Position numbers and translations under genes: made by a program. From Luteimonas_C sp035250245 (lineage in GTDB: Bacteria > Pseudomonadota > Gammaproteobacteria > Xanthomonadales > Xanthomonadaceae), in assembly GCA_035250245.1 (NCBI GenBank), contig DATFFH010000077.1, positions 1 through 64,000 on the forward strand: a stretch of DNA of 64,000 nucleotides. Direction: 5' to 3'. Below the pieces are notes generated by a model. The model was given only the letters and a program-made list of their open reading frames with translations, did not search any database and was not told the origin of the DNA. Below, piece by piece: positions 17,560-26,685 of this stretch. The first letter of the stretch is position 1. Each line of letters starts with the position of its first letter.

Positions 17560-18633
17560 TCAACGCTTGCTGTGTTCGTGCACGGCATCGACCAATGCGC
17601 GGACGCGTTCCGGATCCATGTCCGGCGACATACCGTGGCCGAGATTGAAGATATGGCCGTCGCGCGAACCGCCGTTGCCTTCGGCGTAACTGTCCAGCGA
17701 GCGGCGCACTCGTTCGCGGATCGCTTCCGGCGAGCCGTACAGCATCGCCGGATCCAGGTTGCCTTGCAGCGCGACTTTGCCTTGCGCGCGCCGAGCCGCT
17801 TCGGAAAGTTCGATCAGCCAATCCACGCCGATGCCCTCCGCGCCGCTGGCGGCCAGTTCTTCCAGGTACGGCGCATTGCCTTTGCCGAACAGGATCAACG
17901 GCGTGCGCTGCGCGCCTTCGCCGCGTTTCAATTCTTGCGCGATGCGGACCAGGTAGGGCAGCGAGAATTCGCGGTACATCGCCGGCGACAGCGTGCCGCC
18001 CCAGGTGTCGAATACCTGCAGCGCCTGCGCGCCGGCTGCGCGCTGCGCGGACAGATACGCGATCACCGCATCGGTGTTCACCGACAGCAAGCGATGCAGC
18101 GCGGCCGGATCGTTCAGCGCCAGCGCCTTGATCGTCGGGAAGTTGTCGCTGCCGCCGCCTTCGACCATGTAGCAGGCCAGGGTCCACGGGCTGCCGGAAA
18201 AGCCGATCAGCGGCACGCTGCCGGCCAGTTCGCGGCGGATCACGCGCACCGCGTCCATCACGTAGCGCAATTCGGTTTCCATGTCCGGCACCGCGAGCTT
18301 GGCGATGTCGGCGGCGCTGCGCACGGGCTTGCGGAATTTCGGGCCTTCGCCGTCGACGAAATACAGCTCCAGGCCCATCGCGTCCGGCACGGTGAGGATG
18401 TCGGAGAACAGGATCGCCGCGTCCAGATCGAAACGCGCCAGCGGTTGCAGCGTCACCTCGCAGGCGAGCTCGGGATTCTTGGCCATGGCCAGGAAGCTGC
18501 CGGCGCGCTGGCGCGTGGCGCGGTATTCGGGCAGATAGCGGCCGGCCTGGCGCATCAGCCAGACGGGCGTGCAGTCGACGGGTTCGCGGCGCAGGGCGCG
18601 GAGCAGGCGGTCGTTCTTGAGCGTTTCGGTCAT
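17560..18633 (-). CDS. hemE: Uroporphyrinogen decarboxylase
   Basis: 357 residues, normal length. It removes four carboxyl groups from uroporphyrinogen III to give coproporphyrinogen III in heme synthesis, without cofactor. Signatures: PVWLMRQAGRYLPEYR at the N-terminus (substrate-binding Arg residues), GFSGSPWTLACYMVEG in the centre, and NLGHGMSPDMDPE near the end. It lies downstream of aroB and the small WGR protein on the same strand. Confidence 0.98.
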   Translation of the reverse strand: MTETLKNDRLLRALRREPVDCTPVWLMRQAGRYLPEYRATRQRAGSFLAMAKNPELACEVTLQPLARFDLDAAILFSDILTVPDAMGLELYFVDGEGPKFRKPVRSAADIAKLAVPDMETELRYVMDAVRVIRRELAGSVPLIGFSGSPWTLACYMVEGGGSDNFPTIKALALNDPAALHRLLSVNTDAVIAYLSAQRAAGAQALQVFDTWGGTLSPAMYREFSLPYLVRIAQELKRGEGAQRTPLILFGKGNAPYLEELAASGAEGIGVDWLIELSEAARRAQGKVALQGNLDPAMLYGSPEAIRERVRRSLDSYAEGNGGSRDGHIFNLGHGMSPDMDPERVRALVDAVHEHSKR

Positions 18634-18701
18634 CGGTCTTCTTTCGGTTCGCGCGCCGGCGTCCGCATGTGCGGAGGCTGCGTTGCGCGATGGCGGTCGG
18701 T

Positions 18702-18956
18702 TTACTTCGGCGCGTCCGCGCCTTGCACGAACATCAGCTGGAACCCGCGCTTGAGTTGCTGGTCGCGGGCGTGTTCCAGCGCCGCGAGGGCGCTGGCGTG
18801 GTCCATGTACTGCTCGCGGCGCAGCTGGCTGCGGCCGCCGATCTGGCCGGACTCGCGGATCAACGCCCAGCCGCCGAGCAAGTCGGCTTCCAGCATCAGT
18901 TGCACGAAGCGCGGGGCTTCGCGGCCGTCGGGGCGTTGTTGCAGGAGCAGGCGCAT
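18702..18956 (-). CDS. WGR-domain-like small protein
   Basis: 84 residues starting MRLLLQQRPDG; an in-frame upstream ATG lies in repeat B2 sequence and is less likely. The segment LLGGWALIRESGQIGGRSQ resembles the core of WGR domains, which in other proteins (PARPs, MolR-like) contact DNA ends or nucleic acid, although the W-G-R triad itself is not intact. Stand-alone WGR proteins of this size occur in Xanthomonadaceae without known function. It sits between hemE and aroB on the same strand. Confidence 0.65.
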   Translation of the reverse strand: MRLLLQQRPDGREAPRFVQLMLEADLLGGWALIRESGQIGGRSQLRREQYMDHASALAALEHARDQQLKRGFQLMFVQGADAPK

Positions 18957-18972
18957 GGGGCGCTCATTGTAC

Positions 18973-19088
18973 GTAGGGTGGGCCTCGGCCCACCATTGCC
19001 ATCGCACCGATCGTTACAAACGTTGGGCGAGGCTCCGCTGAATCGACTTCGGAACCTGCGGGATGGCGATGGTGGGCCTAGGCCCACC

Positions 19089-19092
<4 letters not shown>
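18973..19092. repeat. Repeat B copy 2
   Basis: GTAGGGTGGGCCTCGGCCCA at the left and GGCCTAGGCCCACCCTAC at the right, 120 bp. The right edge supplies the aroB stop codon. Confidence 0.9.
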
Positions 19093-20188
<1,096 letters not shown>

Positions 20189-20192
<4 letters not shown>

Positions 20193-20731
20193 GCGGCTTC
20201 CGCTCCCGGTTTCCAGCGTTCGGCCAACAGCTTGGCCAACTGTGTCGTGGCGTCCGCGGGCGACAGTTCGCGTGTGTCGAAGCGCAAATCGGCCGTTTCC
20301 GCGTACAGCGGCTCGCGGATCGCGGCCAAACCGCGCAGGACCTCTTCGCGGTCCGGGCGCTGCAGCAGCGGCCGGTTGGTGCAGCGCGCCAGGCGCTGCA
20401 GCTGGCCTTCGATGTCCACGTGCAGATACACGACGAACCCGTACCGGCGCATCGCGGCGCGGCTTTCCGGATCCAGCACCGCGCCGCCGCCGGTGGCGAT
20501 CAGCCGGTCGCGGTCGGCCAGCAATTTGGCCAGGACGATGCGTTCGCGCTCACGGAAGCCGGCTTCGCCTTCGCAGTCGAAGATTGTGGCCACGCTGACC
20601 CCGGTCTGCGTCTCGACCTCGCGGTCGGCATCGACGAAGGCCAGGCCGAAGCGCTCGGCCAGGCGTTTGCCGATCGAAGTCTTGCCGGCGCCCATCGGGC
20701 CGACCAACACCAGGTTGGGGGCGGTATCCAT
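20189..20731 (-). CDS. aroK: Shikimate kinase
   Basis: 180 residues. It phosphorylates shikimate at the 3-hydroxyl. Walker A GPMGAGKTSIGKR and the family motifs FVDADREVE and IATGGGAVLD are all present. First gene of the aroK-aroB unit, with an ATGA overlap into aroB. Confidence 0.97.
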
Positions 20732-20808
20732 CCTCGCGATCTTAACAACCGCGGGCCTAGTCTGGCCGCTCGCGGGCGGATTCCCCGCCGGGACCAGGAG
20801 AAAAACGC

Positions 20809-21012
20809 ATGTCCGTCGCCAAAGTCATCGAACTCAACGCCGCCTCCAAGACCAGCATGGAAGACGCGGTGAAGACCGGTTTGAAGAAATGCGCCGAAAC
20901 GGTGAAGAACATCCAGGGTGCGTGGGTCAACGAGATCAAGGTGGTCTGCGACGACGCCGGCAACGTCAGCGAGTGGCGGGTGAATCTGAAGATCACGTTC
21001 TTGGTGCAGTAA
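20809..21012 (+). CDS. Dodecin family flavin-binding protein
   Basis: 67 residues, the exact size of dodecins, which assemble into hollow 12-mers that store or buffer flavin (or CoA in some). The order is a short strand (VAKVIELNAAS), an amphipathic helix (SMEDAVKTGLKKCAETV) and two strands with the motif GAWVNEIKVV and SEWRVNLKITF, which fits the dodecin fold. A GGAG-containing site (CCAGGAGAAAAACGC) precedes the ATG. Single gene, divergent from aroK. Confidence 0.88.
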   Translation: MSVAKVIELNAASKTSMEDAVKTGLKKCAETVKNIQGAWVNEIKVVCDDAGNVSEWRVNLKITFLVQ

Positions 21013-21036
21013 CGCCGGTCTCAGATCTTTTGACCT

Positions 21037-21131
21037 TGTAGGAGCGGCTTTAGCCGCGAGCTTTTTCTCTCAATGGCCGCCGCGATATCGCGATTTGGCG
21101 GAAAAAAGCTCGCGGCTAAAGCCGCTCCTAC
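21037..21131. repeat. Repeat A copy 4
   Basis: TGTAGGAGCGGCTTTAGCCG to GCTAAAGCCGCTCCTAC. The right edge supplies the stop codon of the glycerate kinase-like gene. Confidence 0.9.
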
Positions 21132-21949
21132 GAAAAGCGGGCGGGACGTCTTGCGGCATCCAATGCCACCGTCCAATCGGCGATGCCCGGCAAGCTCCGC
21201 CACGTCTGCCGGCTGACGCGTTCGAAGTGCTGCACGAAGCGTTCCACTTGCGGCCGGTCCATCGCGGCGCGCGAAGGGTCGGAGCGCTGCAGCGTTTGCT
21301 CCTGCTGCCAACGCCATTCGGGCACGGTTTCGAAACCAGGCCCGTGCAGCCACAGCAATCGATCGATCTGCGCCCAGAGGGCCGGATAGTGGCGATTCAA
21401 AGCATCGTTGCAATAGCGCCGCCAGATGCCATCCGCGTCTTCGTCGCGTTCCAGCGCATTGATCGGCGCGGTCAGTTCGGCAGCGGATTGGGACGGGGTT
21501 TTGAGGAACCAGCCTTCGAACAGGATCATGTCGGCGGCGGCGGCGACGGTCGGCCATTGCGAACGATCGGCGCGGTCGTCCGCGATCTTGTCGAAACGCG
21601 GCAACGCGCAAGCCGCGCCGCGGCGCAGCGCGGCCAAGGTATCCAGCGCTAGCGGCAGATCGTGAGTGCCCGGCGGTCCGCGAGTGGCGAGCAGAGGGTG
21701 GACGTCGCGGGCCAAGCGCTGCCGTTGTTCTCGGGTCGAATAGAAATCGTCGACCGACACTACCGCAATGCGAAGCCCGTGTGCGAAGGCCCGTGCCGCG
21801 ACCTGCGCGGCCAGCGTGGACTTGCCGCTGCCCTGCAGGCCTGCGATCGCGTAGAGCCGGCTGCCGTGATCCAAGGCATCGGCCAGCACGGCGTCGACGA
21901 AAGCCGGCGGAAAGCCCGCGAAAACGGGCGGATGCAGGGGCGCGGACAT
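21128..21949 (-). CDS. Glycerate kinase-like P-loop kinase (GLYK/YggC-like)
   Basis: 273 residues from the ATG at 21949; a TTG six codons upstream is less likely and overlaps the pdxH start. Walker A is GLQGSGKSTLA, followed by VVSVDDFYSTREQR, PGTHDLPLALDTL, LPRFDKIADDR and ILFEGWFLKT. These match the plant-type D-glycerate 3-kinase and YggC/Tda10 group. Substrate may be D-glycerate but is not certain. It is divergent from pdxH. The stop TAG (21128-21130) is the end of repeat A4, so its last residues border repeat DNA. Confidence 0.8.
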   Translation of the reverse strand: MSAPLHPPVFAGFPPAFVDAVLADALDHGSRLYAIAGLQGSGKSTLAAQVAARAFAHGLRIAVVSVDDFYSTREQRQRLARDVHPLLATRGPPGTHDLPLALDTLAALRRGAACALPRFDKIADDRADRSQWPTVAAAADMILFEGWFLKTPSQSAAELTAPINALERDEDADGIWRRYCNDALNRHYPALWAQIDRLLWLHGPGFETVPEWRWQQEQTLQRSDPSRAAMDRPQVERFVQHFERVSRQTWRSLPGIADWTVALDAARRPARFS

Positions 21950-21966
21950 CGCGCGACAATAGCGCA

Positions 21967-22566
21967 ATGACCGATCCCTACGCCGAAGCCCTCGCCACCT
22001 TCGACCGCCTGTTCGATGAAGCGGCCGCCGCGGGCGAACCCGACCGCACCGCGATGGTCGTCGCCACCGCTGGACTGGACGGTCGCCCGGCCGCCCGCAA
22101 CGTGCTGCTGAAGGCTCACGATGCGCGCGGCTTCGTCTTCTACACGCATCTGGACGGGCGTAAAGGCCGCGAATTGCAAGCCAACCCGCGCGCGGCCTTG
22201 CTGTTCTACTGGCCGCGCGTGCGGGAAGGCGGCGTGCAGGTGCGGATCGAAGGCGCGGTGGAGATTGTCGGCGACGCCGAAGCCGACGCGTATTTCGCCA
22301 GCCGGCCGCGCCTGAGCCAGCTCGGCGCTTGGGCGTCGAAACAGTCCGAAACGCTGGAGTCGCGCGAAACCTTCGAACAGCGCCTGGCCCAGGTCGAGCA
22401 GGAATTCGAAGGCCGCGACGTGCCGCGCCCGCCGCGCTGGACCGGATTGCGGGTGAAGCCGGAGCGGATCGAGTTCTGGTACGCCGCCACCTACCGTCTG
22501 CACGAGCGGCATCTGTACGAATGCGACTGCGCCGGGAAATGGTCCAAACGGATGTTGTATCCCTGA
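21967..22566 (+). CDS. pdxH: Pyridoxamine 5'-phosphate oxidase
   Basis: 199 residues from the ATG at 21967. The FMN enzyme oxidises pyridoxamine- or pyridoxine-5'-phosphate to PLP. Motifs: RTAMVVATAGLDGRPAARNV, GFVFYTHLDGRKGREL (FMN phosphate), QVRIEGAVEI, ASRPRLSQLGAWASKQSE and the C-terminal RVKPERIEFWY. It is divergent from the glycerate kinase-like gene with only 17 nt between the starts. Confidence 0.97.
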   Translation: MTDPYAEALATFDRLFDEAAAAGEPDRTAMVVATAGLDGRPAARNVLLKAHDARGFVFYTHLDGRKGRELQANPRAALLFYWPRVREGGVQVRIEGAVEIVGDAEADAYFASRPRLSQLGAWASKQSETLESRETFEQRLAQVEQEFEGRDVPRPPRWTGLRVKPERIEFWYAATYRLHERHLYECDCAGKWSKRMLYP

Positions 22567-22574
22567 TCCGCTTT

Positions 22575-22665
22575 TGTAGGAGCGGCTTTAGCCGCGAGCT
22601 TTTCCCGGAATCGCGGCAATGCGGCGGTTTGAAGGAAAGAGCTCGCGGCTAAAGCCGCTCCCACA
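22575..22665. repeat. Repeat A copy 5
   Basis: TGTAGGAGCGGCTTTAGCCG to GCTAAAGCCGCTCCCACA, lying between pdxH and the BtuF-like gene. Confidence 0.9.
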
Positions 22666-22681
22666 AAAGTAGAATAGCCGC

Positions 22682-23464
22682 ATGGGCCCGCAACGCATCG
22701 TCTGTTTGACCGAAGAGCCGACCGAGACGCTATACGCGCTTGGCGAGCAGCATCGCATCGTCGGCATCAGCGGCTTCACCGTGCGGCCGCCCGTCGCACG
22801 CAAGGAAAAGCCGAAAGTCAGCGCCTTCACCTCGGCCAAGATCGGCGAGATCCTGAAGCTGAAGCCGGATTTCGTGATCGGGTTTTCCGACATCCAATCC
22901 GAGATCGCCGCCGAGCTGATCAAGCGCGGCATCGAAGTGTGGATCAGCAACCATCGCAGCGTGGACGGGATCGTCGACTACGTGCGCCGGTTGGGCGCCT
23001 TGGTCGGCGCGGCGGAGAAGGCGAATGCTTACGCTGACGGCTTGCGGCGCGGGCTGGATGCGATTGAGCTCGAAGCCGCCAAGCTGCCGCGGCGGCCGAA
23101 GGTCTATTTCGAGGAATGGGACGAGCCGCTGATCACCGGCATCCAGTGGGTAGCCGAATTGATCCGCATCGCCGGCGGCGACGATGTTTTTCCGGAACTG
23201 TCCGGCGAATCCTTGGCCAAGCAACGCATCCTGGCCGATCCGGCGGCAGTGATACCGCGCGCGCCGGACATTATTCTGGGCTCATGGTGCGGCAAGCGTT
23301 TCAGGGCCGAAAAAGTCGCGGCCCGGCCAGGTTGGGAAGCCATCCCCGCGGTCCGCGACGGTCAACTGCACGAGATCAAATCGCCGATCATTTTGCAGCC
23401 CGGACCGGCGGCCTTGACCGACGGCGTGGCCGAAATCGCGCGGATCATCAAAGCGTGGACGTAG
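22682..23464 (+). CDS. Cobalamin/iron-siderophore binding-protein fold, no export signal
   Basis: 260 residues of the PF01497 type (BtuF-like): RIVCLTEEPTETLYALGE, PKVSAFTSAKIGEILKLKPD, VYFEEWDEPLITGIQWVAELIRIAGGDD and a late PDIILGSWCGKRF. BtuF brings vitamin B12 to an ABC importer in the periplasm. Here the first codon leads straight into strand 1 with no signal peptide, and an in-frame TAG 9-11 nt before the ATG excludes an upstream extension. It therefore seems cytoplasmic and may not be a transport protein. No permease or ATPase gene is near. The stop TAG belongs to repeat B3. Confidence 0.82.
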   Translation: MGPQRIVCLTEEPTETLYALGEQHRIVGISGFTVRPPVARKEKPKVSAFTSAKIGEILKLKPDFVIGFSDIQSEIAAELIKRGIEVWISNHRSVDGIVDYVRRLGALVGAAEKANAYADGLRRGLDAIELEAAKLPRRPKVYFEEWDEPLITGIQWVAELIRIAGGDDVFPELSGESLAKQRILADPAAVIPRAPDIILGSWCGKRFRAEKVAARPGWEAIPAVRDGQLHEIKSPIILQPGPAALTDGVAEIARIIKAWT

Positions 23465-23598
23465 GGTGGGTCTAGGCCCACCATCGCCATTCACCGGAAT
23501 CGCGGCCGTTTTCCGGTTAAGTGGAGACGACCGCTTGGATTCCGCCTGACGTTCGCGACTAGGCGGGCATGGCAATGGTGGGCCAAGGCCTACCCTAC
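23461..23598. repeat. Repeat B copy 3
   Basis: GTAGGGTGGGTCTAGGCCCA to GGGCCAAGGCCTACCCTAC, 138 bp, with the left edge giving the BtuF-like gene its stop codon. Confidence 0.9.
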
Positions 23599-23636
23599 GC
23601 TATGATCCCCGCGGATCCGTTGCGAGGGAGACGACC

Positions 23637-24032
23637 GTGAATCCAGCCGTTCAACAAGACCTGGCCAAACTCATCCTGCGCGTCGCCCTGGGCGTGCTGA
23701 TCCTGCTGCACGGCATCGCCAAGCTGCGTTTCGGGCTGGATCCGATTGCCGGCATGCTGCAATCGCACGGCTTGCCGCACTTCCTGGCGTACGGCGCGCT
23801 GGTCGGCGAAGTGCTCGCGCCGCTGCTGCTGATCCTGGGTTGGTACGGCCGGGTCGGCGCGGCGCTGATCGCGGTGAACATGCTGTTCGCCTTCGCACTG
23901 GCGCACACGGGCCAGTTGGGCCAGCTCAACGAGCAGGGCGGCTGGGCGTTGGAGCTGCAAGGCATGTTCCTGGCTTCTTCTCTCGCCTTGCTGCTGCTGG
24001 GCCCGGGCAAGTATTCGGTCAATCAACGTTGA
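23637..24032 (+). CDS. DoxX family membrane protein
   Basis: 131 residues with four membrane segments; GTG start preceded by GAGGGAGA. Motifs LRVALGVLILLHGIAKL and LVGEVLAPLLLILGW fit DoxX, small inner-membrane proteins linked in some bacteria to thiol or sulfur redox and in others to membrane stress. It is followed 8 nt later by a secreted protein gene, probably co-transcribed. Exact role not known. Confidence 0.85.
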   Translation: MNPAVQQDLAKLILRVALGVLILLHGIAKLRFGLDPIAGMLQSHGLPHFLAYGALVGEVLAPLLLILGWYGRVGAALIAVNMLFAFALAHTGQLGQLNEQGGWALELQGMFLASSLALLLLGPGKYSVNQR

Positions 24033-24040
24033 GCATACCC

Positions 24041-24538
24041 ATGCGGACCGCATTGTTCTTGTTGCTGTTGGCCGCAGGCGCGGCGTCGGCGCAACAGCCG
24101 CCGCCCGATTCCGATGAGGCGAAGCGGGTCGTGCTTCGCTACGTCCGCGCGCTGGAAGTCGATCCCTTGGCCGAGACCGCGCCCAGAGCGCGCCGCATGC
24201 TGATGGAATGGTTGAAGGACACCAAGGACTACAAGGTGGTGGTCTGCGATATCCTCGGTCCCATTCCCGCGCAGAAGCCGCCGCACAGCGCGGAACTGCT
24301 GGGCCAGCAGATGTTCGGCAACGTCGCCTACCAGATCGAGCATCCCGGCGAGAAGGACCGCAATCGCCTGCAAGTGGCCGGCGTGGAGAGCATGCTGAAA
24401 TCCTATTCCGCGTTGCTGGCCGAAGATCCGCAGGCGCGCATTCCCTATCTGGACGGGCTGCTCGCGGAGCGGAAGAAAGGCAGGCTGGCGCAGCACATGG
24501 CGCCGATCATCGCGAAAGGGTGCGCGGGCAAGAAGTGA
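24041..24538 (+). CDS. Exported hypothetical protein
   Basis: 165 residues with a signal peptide (MRTALFLLLLAAGAASAQQ). The mature part is mostly helical and polar (DEAKRVVLRYVRALEVDPLA; KDYKVVVCDILGPIP) with two Cys that could pair. I do not recognise it. It starts 8 nt after the DoxX gene and so probably acts in the periplasm beside it. Confidence 0.75.
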   Translation: MRTALFLLLLAAGAASAQQPPPDSDEAKRVVLRYVRALEVDPLAETAPRARRMLMEWLKDTKDYKVVVCDILGPIPAQKPPHSAELLGQQMFGNVAYQIEHPGEKDRNRLQVAGVESMLKSYSALLAEDPQARIPYLDGLLAERKKGRLAQHMAPIIAKGCAGKK

Positions 24539-24548
24539 GCCGCGGAGT

Positions 24549-25025
24549 TCAGCGTGGGTAGAACTCGCGGCTGAACTGAGCTTTCGCAATTCCACCGTGG
24601 GTGAGAGTAGCGGTGATGTCGAACCGCAGAGTCTCCGGCAGCGAGGTTTCCACCGTGCCGACATAATCCACTAGGTCGCCGGTGCGCTGTTCGCGCATCT
24701 CCACCGAACGTTTGTCGCCCGTCAATCCTGCGACCGTTACGGAGACGCGAGCCGGCAGACTCCGCTCGGCACCCGCATCGTTCGTGCGCACCGCCACTAT
24801 CAAGAGCACCGTCTTGTCATCGCGAGCGATGCCATAGCCTTTCGCTACGGTTTCGTTCAATGCGGAAGTTTGCAACGCGTTAGCGTGGATGACGAAATCT
24901 CCGCCGGAAACGGTAGCGCCCGCATCTGCGGCCTGTGCGGCCGGTTTTGCCGGCGGCGCATTGCCGCCGCATGCCGATAACAACAAGAAGAGGGCGAGGC
25001 AAGCCGGTCGAAGCAGTCGATTCAT
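24549..25025 (-). CDS. DUF4426-type lipoprotein
   Basis: 158 residues from the ATG at 25025, chosen because it gives a proper lipobox (LFLLLSACGG). The mature part begins with an Ala/Pro linker, then a beta-rich domain (DFVIHANALQTSALNETVAKGYGIARDD to AQFSREFYPR) matching DUF4426, whose members are periplasmic and of unknown role. It follows yggS-proC on the same strand with a 10-nt gap after proC, so it is probably the last gene of that unit. Confidence 0.85.
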   Translation of the reverse strand: MNRLLRPACLALFLLLSACGGNAPPAKPAAQAADAGATVSGGDFVIHANALQTSALNETVAKGYGIARDDKTVLLIVAVRTNDAGAERSLPARVSVTVAGLTGDKRSVEMREQRTGDLVDYVGTVETSLPETLRFDITATLTHGGIAKAQFSREFYPR

Positions 25026-25035
25026 CGCATCTTCC

Positions 25036-25872
25036 TCAATCGTTCGCCGCCGACAATTGCCGGCCGCGCTCGGTAGCGTTGCCGATCGCCTTCGCGACCA
25101 GCTCAAGAAAACCGCCATTTTCAAACGTTTCGACCGCAGCCTGCGTCGTGCCGCCGGGCGAAGTGACGCGACGGCGCAATTCCGCCGGGGGTTCGTCCGA
25201 TTCGGTCAACATGCGCGCCGCGCCCAGCACGGTCTGCAGCACCAGCGTGCGCGCCGCGTCGTCGGGCAAGCCTTGCTCGCGTGCCGCGGCTTCCATCGCT
25301 TCGGCGAGCAGGAACACGTAGGCCGGACCGCTACCGGACACCGCGGTCACCGCATCCATCTTCGCTTCGTCTCCGATCCACACCGTCTCGCCGGCGGAGG
25401 ACAACAAGGATTCGGCCATGGCGCGTCCGTCCGCATCGACCTGCGCGTTGGCGAACAGGCCGGTGACGCCGGCGCCGAGCAAAGCCGGCGTGTTCGGCAT
25501 GCATCGCACCACCGCGACGTCGCCGCCGAGCCAGCGCTGCAACTGCTCTGCGGTGATGCCCGCCGCGATCGAAATCGCCAAAGGCCGCGACGATTGGGCC
25601 TGCGGCGCCAGCCGCTCGCATACCGCGCGCATCACTTGCGGCTTGACCGCGAACACCCACGCGGCCGCGTCGGCTGCCGCATCGGCGGCATCGATGTGGA
25701 CCTTCACGCCGAAATCCTTCGCCAGCGCATCGCGCAATTCCGTCACCGGTTCGGCGACGCGGATCGCCGCTGCGGAGGCGCCGGCCGCGATCAGGCCGCC
25801 GATCAGGCTGCGGGCCATGTTGCCGCCGCCGATGAAAAGTATCGTCTTGTTGCCAGCGGCGTTCGACATCAT
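25036..25872 (-). CDS. proC: Pyrroline-5-carboxylate reductase
   Basis: 278 residues. It reduces P5C to L-proline with NAD(P)H. Rossmann motif FIGGGNMARSLIGGL, the family signature VSGSGPAYVFLLAEAMEAAA and RRRVTSPGGTTQAAVE are clear. Two adjacent ATG codons (25872, 25869) could serve; the first overlaps the yggS stop by ATGA. The yggS-proC pairing is conserved across proteobacteria and links proline synthesis to PLP homeostasis. Confidence 0.97.
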   Translation of the reverse strand: MMSNAAGNKTILFIGGGNMARSLIGGLIAAGASAAAIRVAEPVTELRDALAKDFGVKVHIDAADAAADAAAWVFAVKPQVMRAVCERLAPQAQSSRPLAISIAAGITAEQLQRWLGGDVAVVRCMPNTPALLGAGVTGLFANAQVDADGRAMAESLLSSAGETVWIGDEAKMDAVTAVSGSGPAYVFLLAEAMEAAAREQGLPDDAARTLVLQTVLGAARMLTESDEPPAELRRRVTSPGGTTQAAVETFENGGFLELVAKAIGNATERGRQLSAAND

Positions 25873-26555
25873 CGCTCCGTTTTCTTCGGTCGGCTTCCGA
25901 ACAGCGCGGTGCCCACCCGCACCATCGTCGCACCTTCTTCGATCGCGAGGGGATAATCCTCGCTCATGCCCATCGACAGCGTATCGGCTTGCGGAAAGCG
26001 CGCGGCCGTTTCGTCGAACAGGATCTTCATCCGGCGGAACGCTTCGCGGCGGCGGCCGAAGTCGGGCGAAGGCGAGGGGATCGCCATCAAGCCGCGCAAC
26101 GCCAGGCGCGGCTGCGCAGCCACGGCCGCGGCCAGCGCCGGGACCTGCATGGGCGCGCAGCCGTGCTTGCTGGCTTCGTCGTCGATGTTCACCTGGATCA
26201 GCACGTTCAGCGGCGGCCGATCGGCCGGACGCGCGCCGGCCAGCAGCGGCAGGAGTTTCTCGCGGTCCACCGTCTGCACCCAATCGAAGGCGTCCGCGGC
26301 GAGCGCGGCCTTGTTGGATTGCAGATGGCCGATCAGGTGCCATTCCAGGTCGAGCGCATTCAGGCTCCGCCGCTTGGCGACCGCTTCCTGCACGTAGTTC
26401 TCGCCGAAGGCGCGTTGCCCCGCCGCGGCCAGTTCTGCGACCGAGGTCTCAGCCTGGGTCTTGCTGACCGCGAGCAGCCGCGGCGTTGGCCGATCGGCGC
26501 TTCGTGCCGCGTTTTCAAGTCTTTGCAGGACTTCGTGCAAGGCGTCCGACAGCAC
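25869..26555 (-). CDS. yggS: PLP homeostasis protein YggS/PLPBP
   Basis: 228 residues with a GTG start. A single alanine-racemase-like barrel binds PLP through the Lys in LLAVSKTQ; other motifs are FGENYVQEA, WHLIGHLQSNK, VNIDDEASKHG and LSMGMSEDYPLAIEEGATMVRVG. It buffers PLP and has no catalytic reaction of its own. It is translationally coupled to proC and divergent from pilT. Confidence 0.95.
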   Translation of the reverse strand: MLSDALHEVLQRLENAARSADRPTPRLLAVSKTQAETSVAELAAAGQRAFGENYVQEAVAKRRSLNALDLEWHLIGHLQSNKAALAADAFDWVQTVDREKLLPLLAGARPADRPPLNVLIQVNIDDEASKHGCAPMQVPALAAAVAAQPRLALRGLMAIPSPSPDFGRRREAFRRMKILFDETAARFPQADTLSMGMSEDYPLAIEEGATMVRVGTALFGSRPKKTER

Positions 26556-26581
26556 GTTGGGTTATCCGTCTGAAATTCCGG

Positions 26582-26608
26582 TTGACGGCCGGATTTGAGC
26601 GCTATACT
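26582..26608 (+). promoter_or_regulatory. Candidate sigma-70 promoter of pilT
   Basis: TTGACG (26582-26587) and TATACT (26603-26608) lie 78 nt before the pilT start. The 15-bp spacer is shorter than the ideal 17, so this is tentative. Confidence 0.4.
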
Positions 26609-26685
26609 GCCTGCGGGGACACCATCCGTTCCAGTCGCGGAAGATCGCGGCCGGGGCTTCATCACGCCGCTCGGGGAAGCTGCGC

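Noticed and set aside
26340..26665. Frame overlapping yggS and the pilT promoter region
   Set aside because: A shadow of yggS; the pilT start at 26686 and yggS GTG at 26555 account for the DNA.
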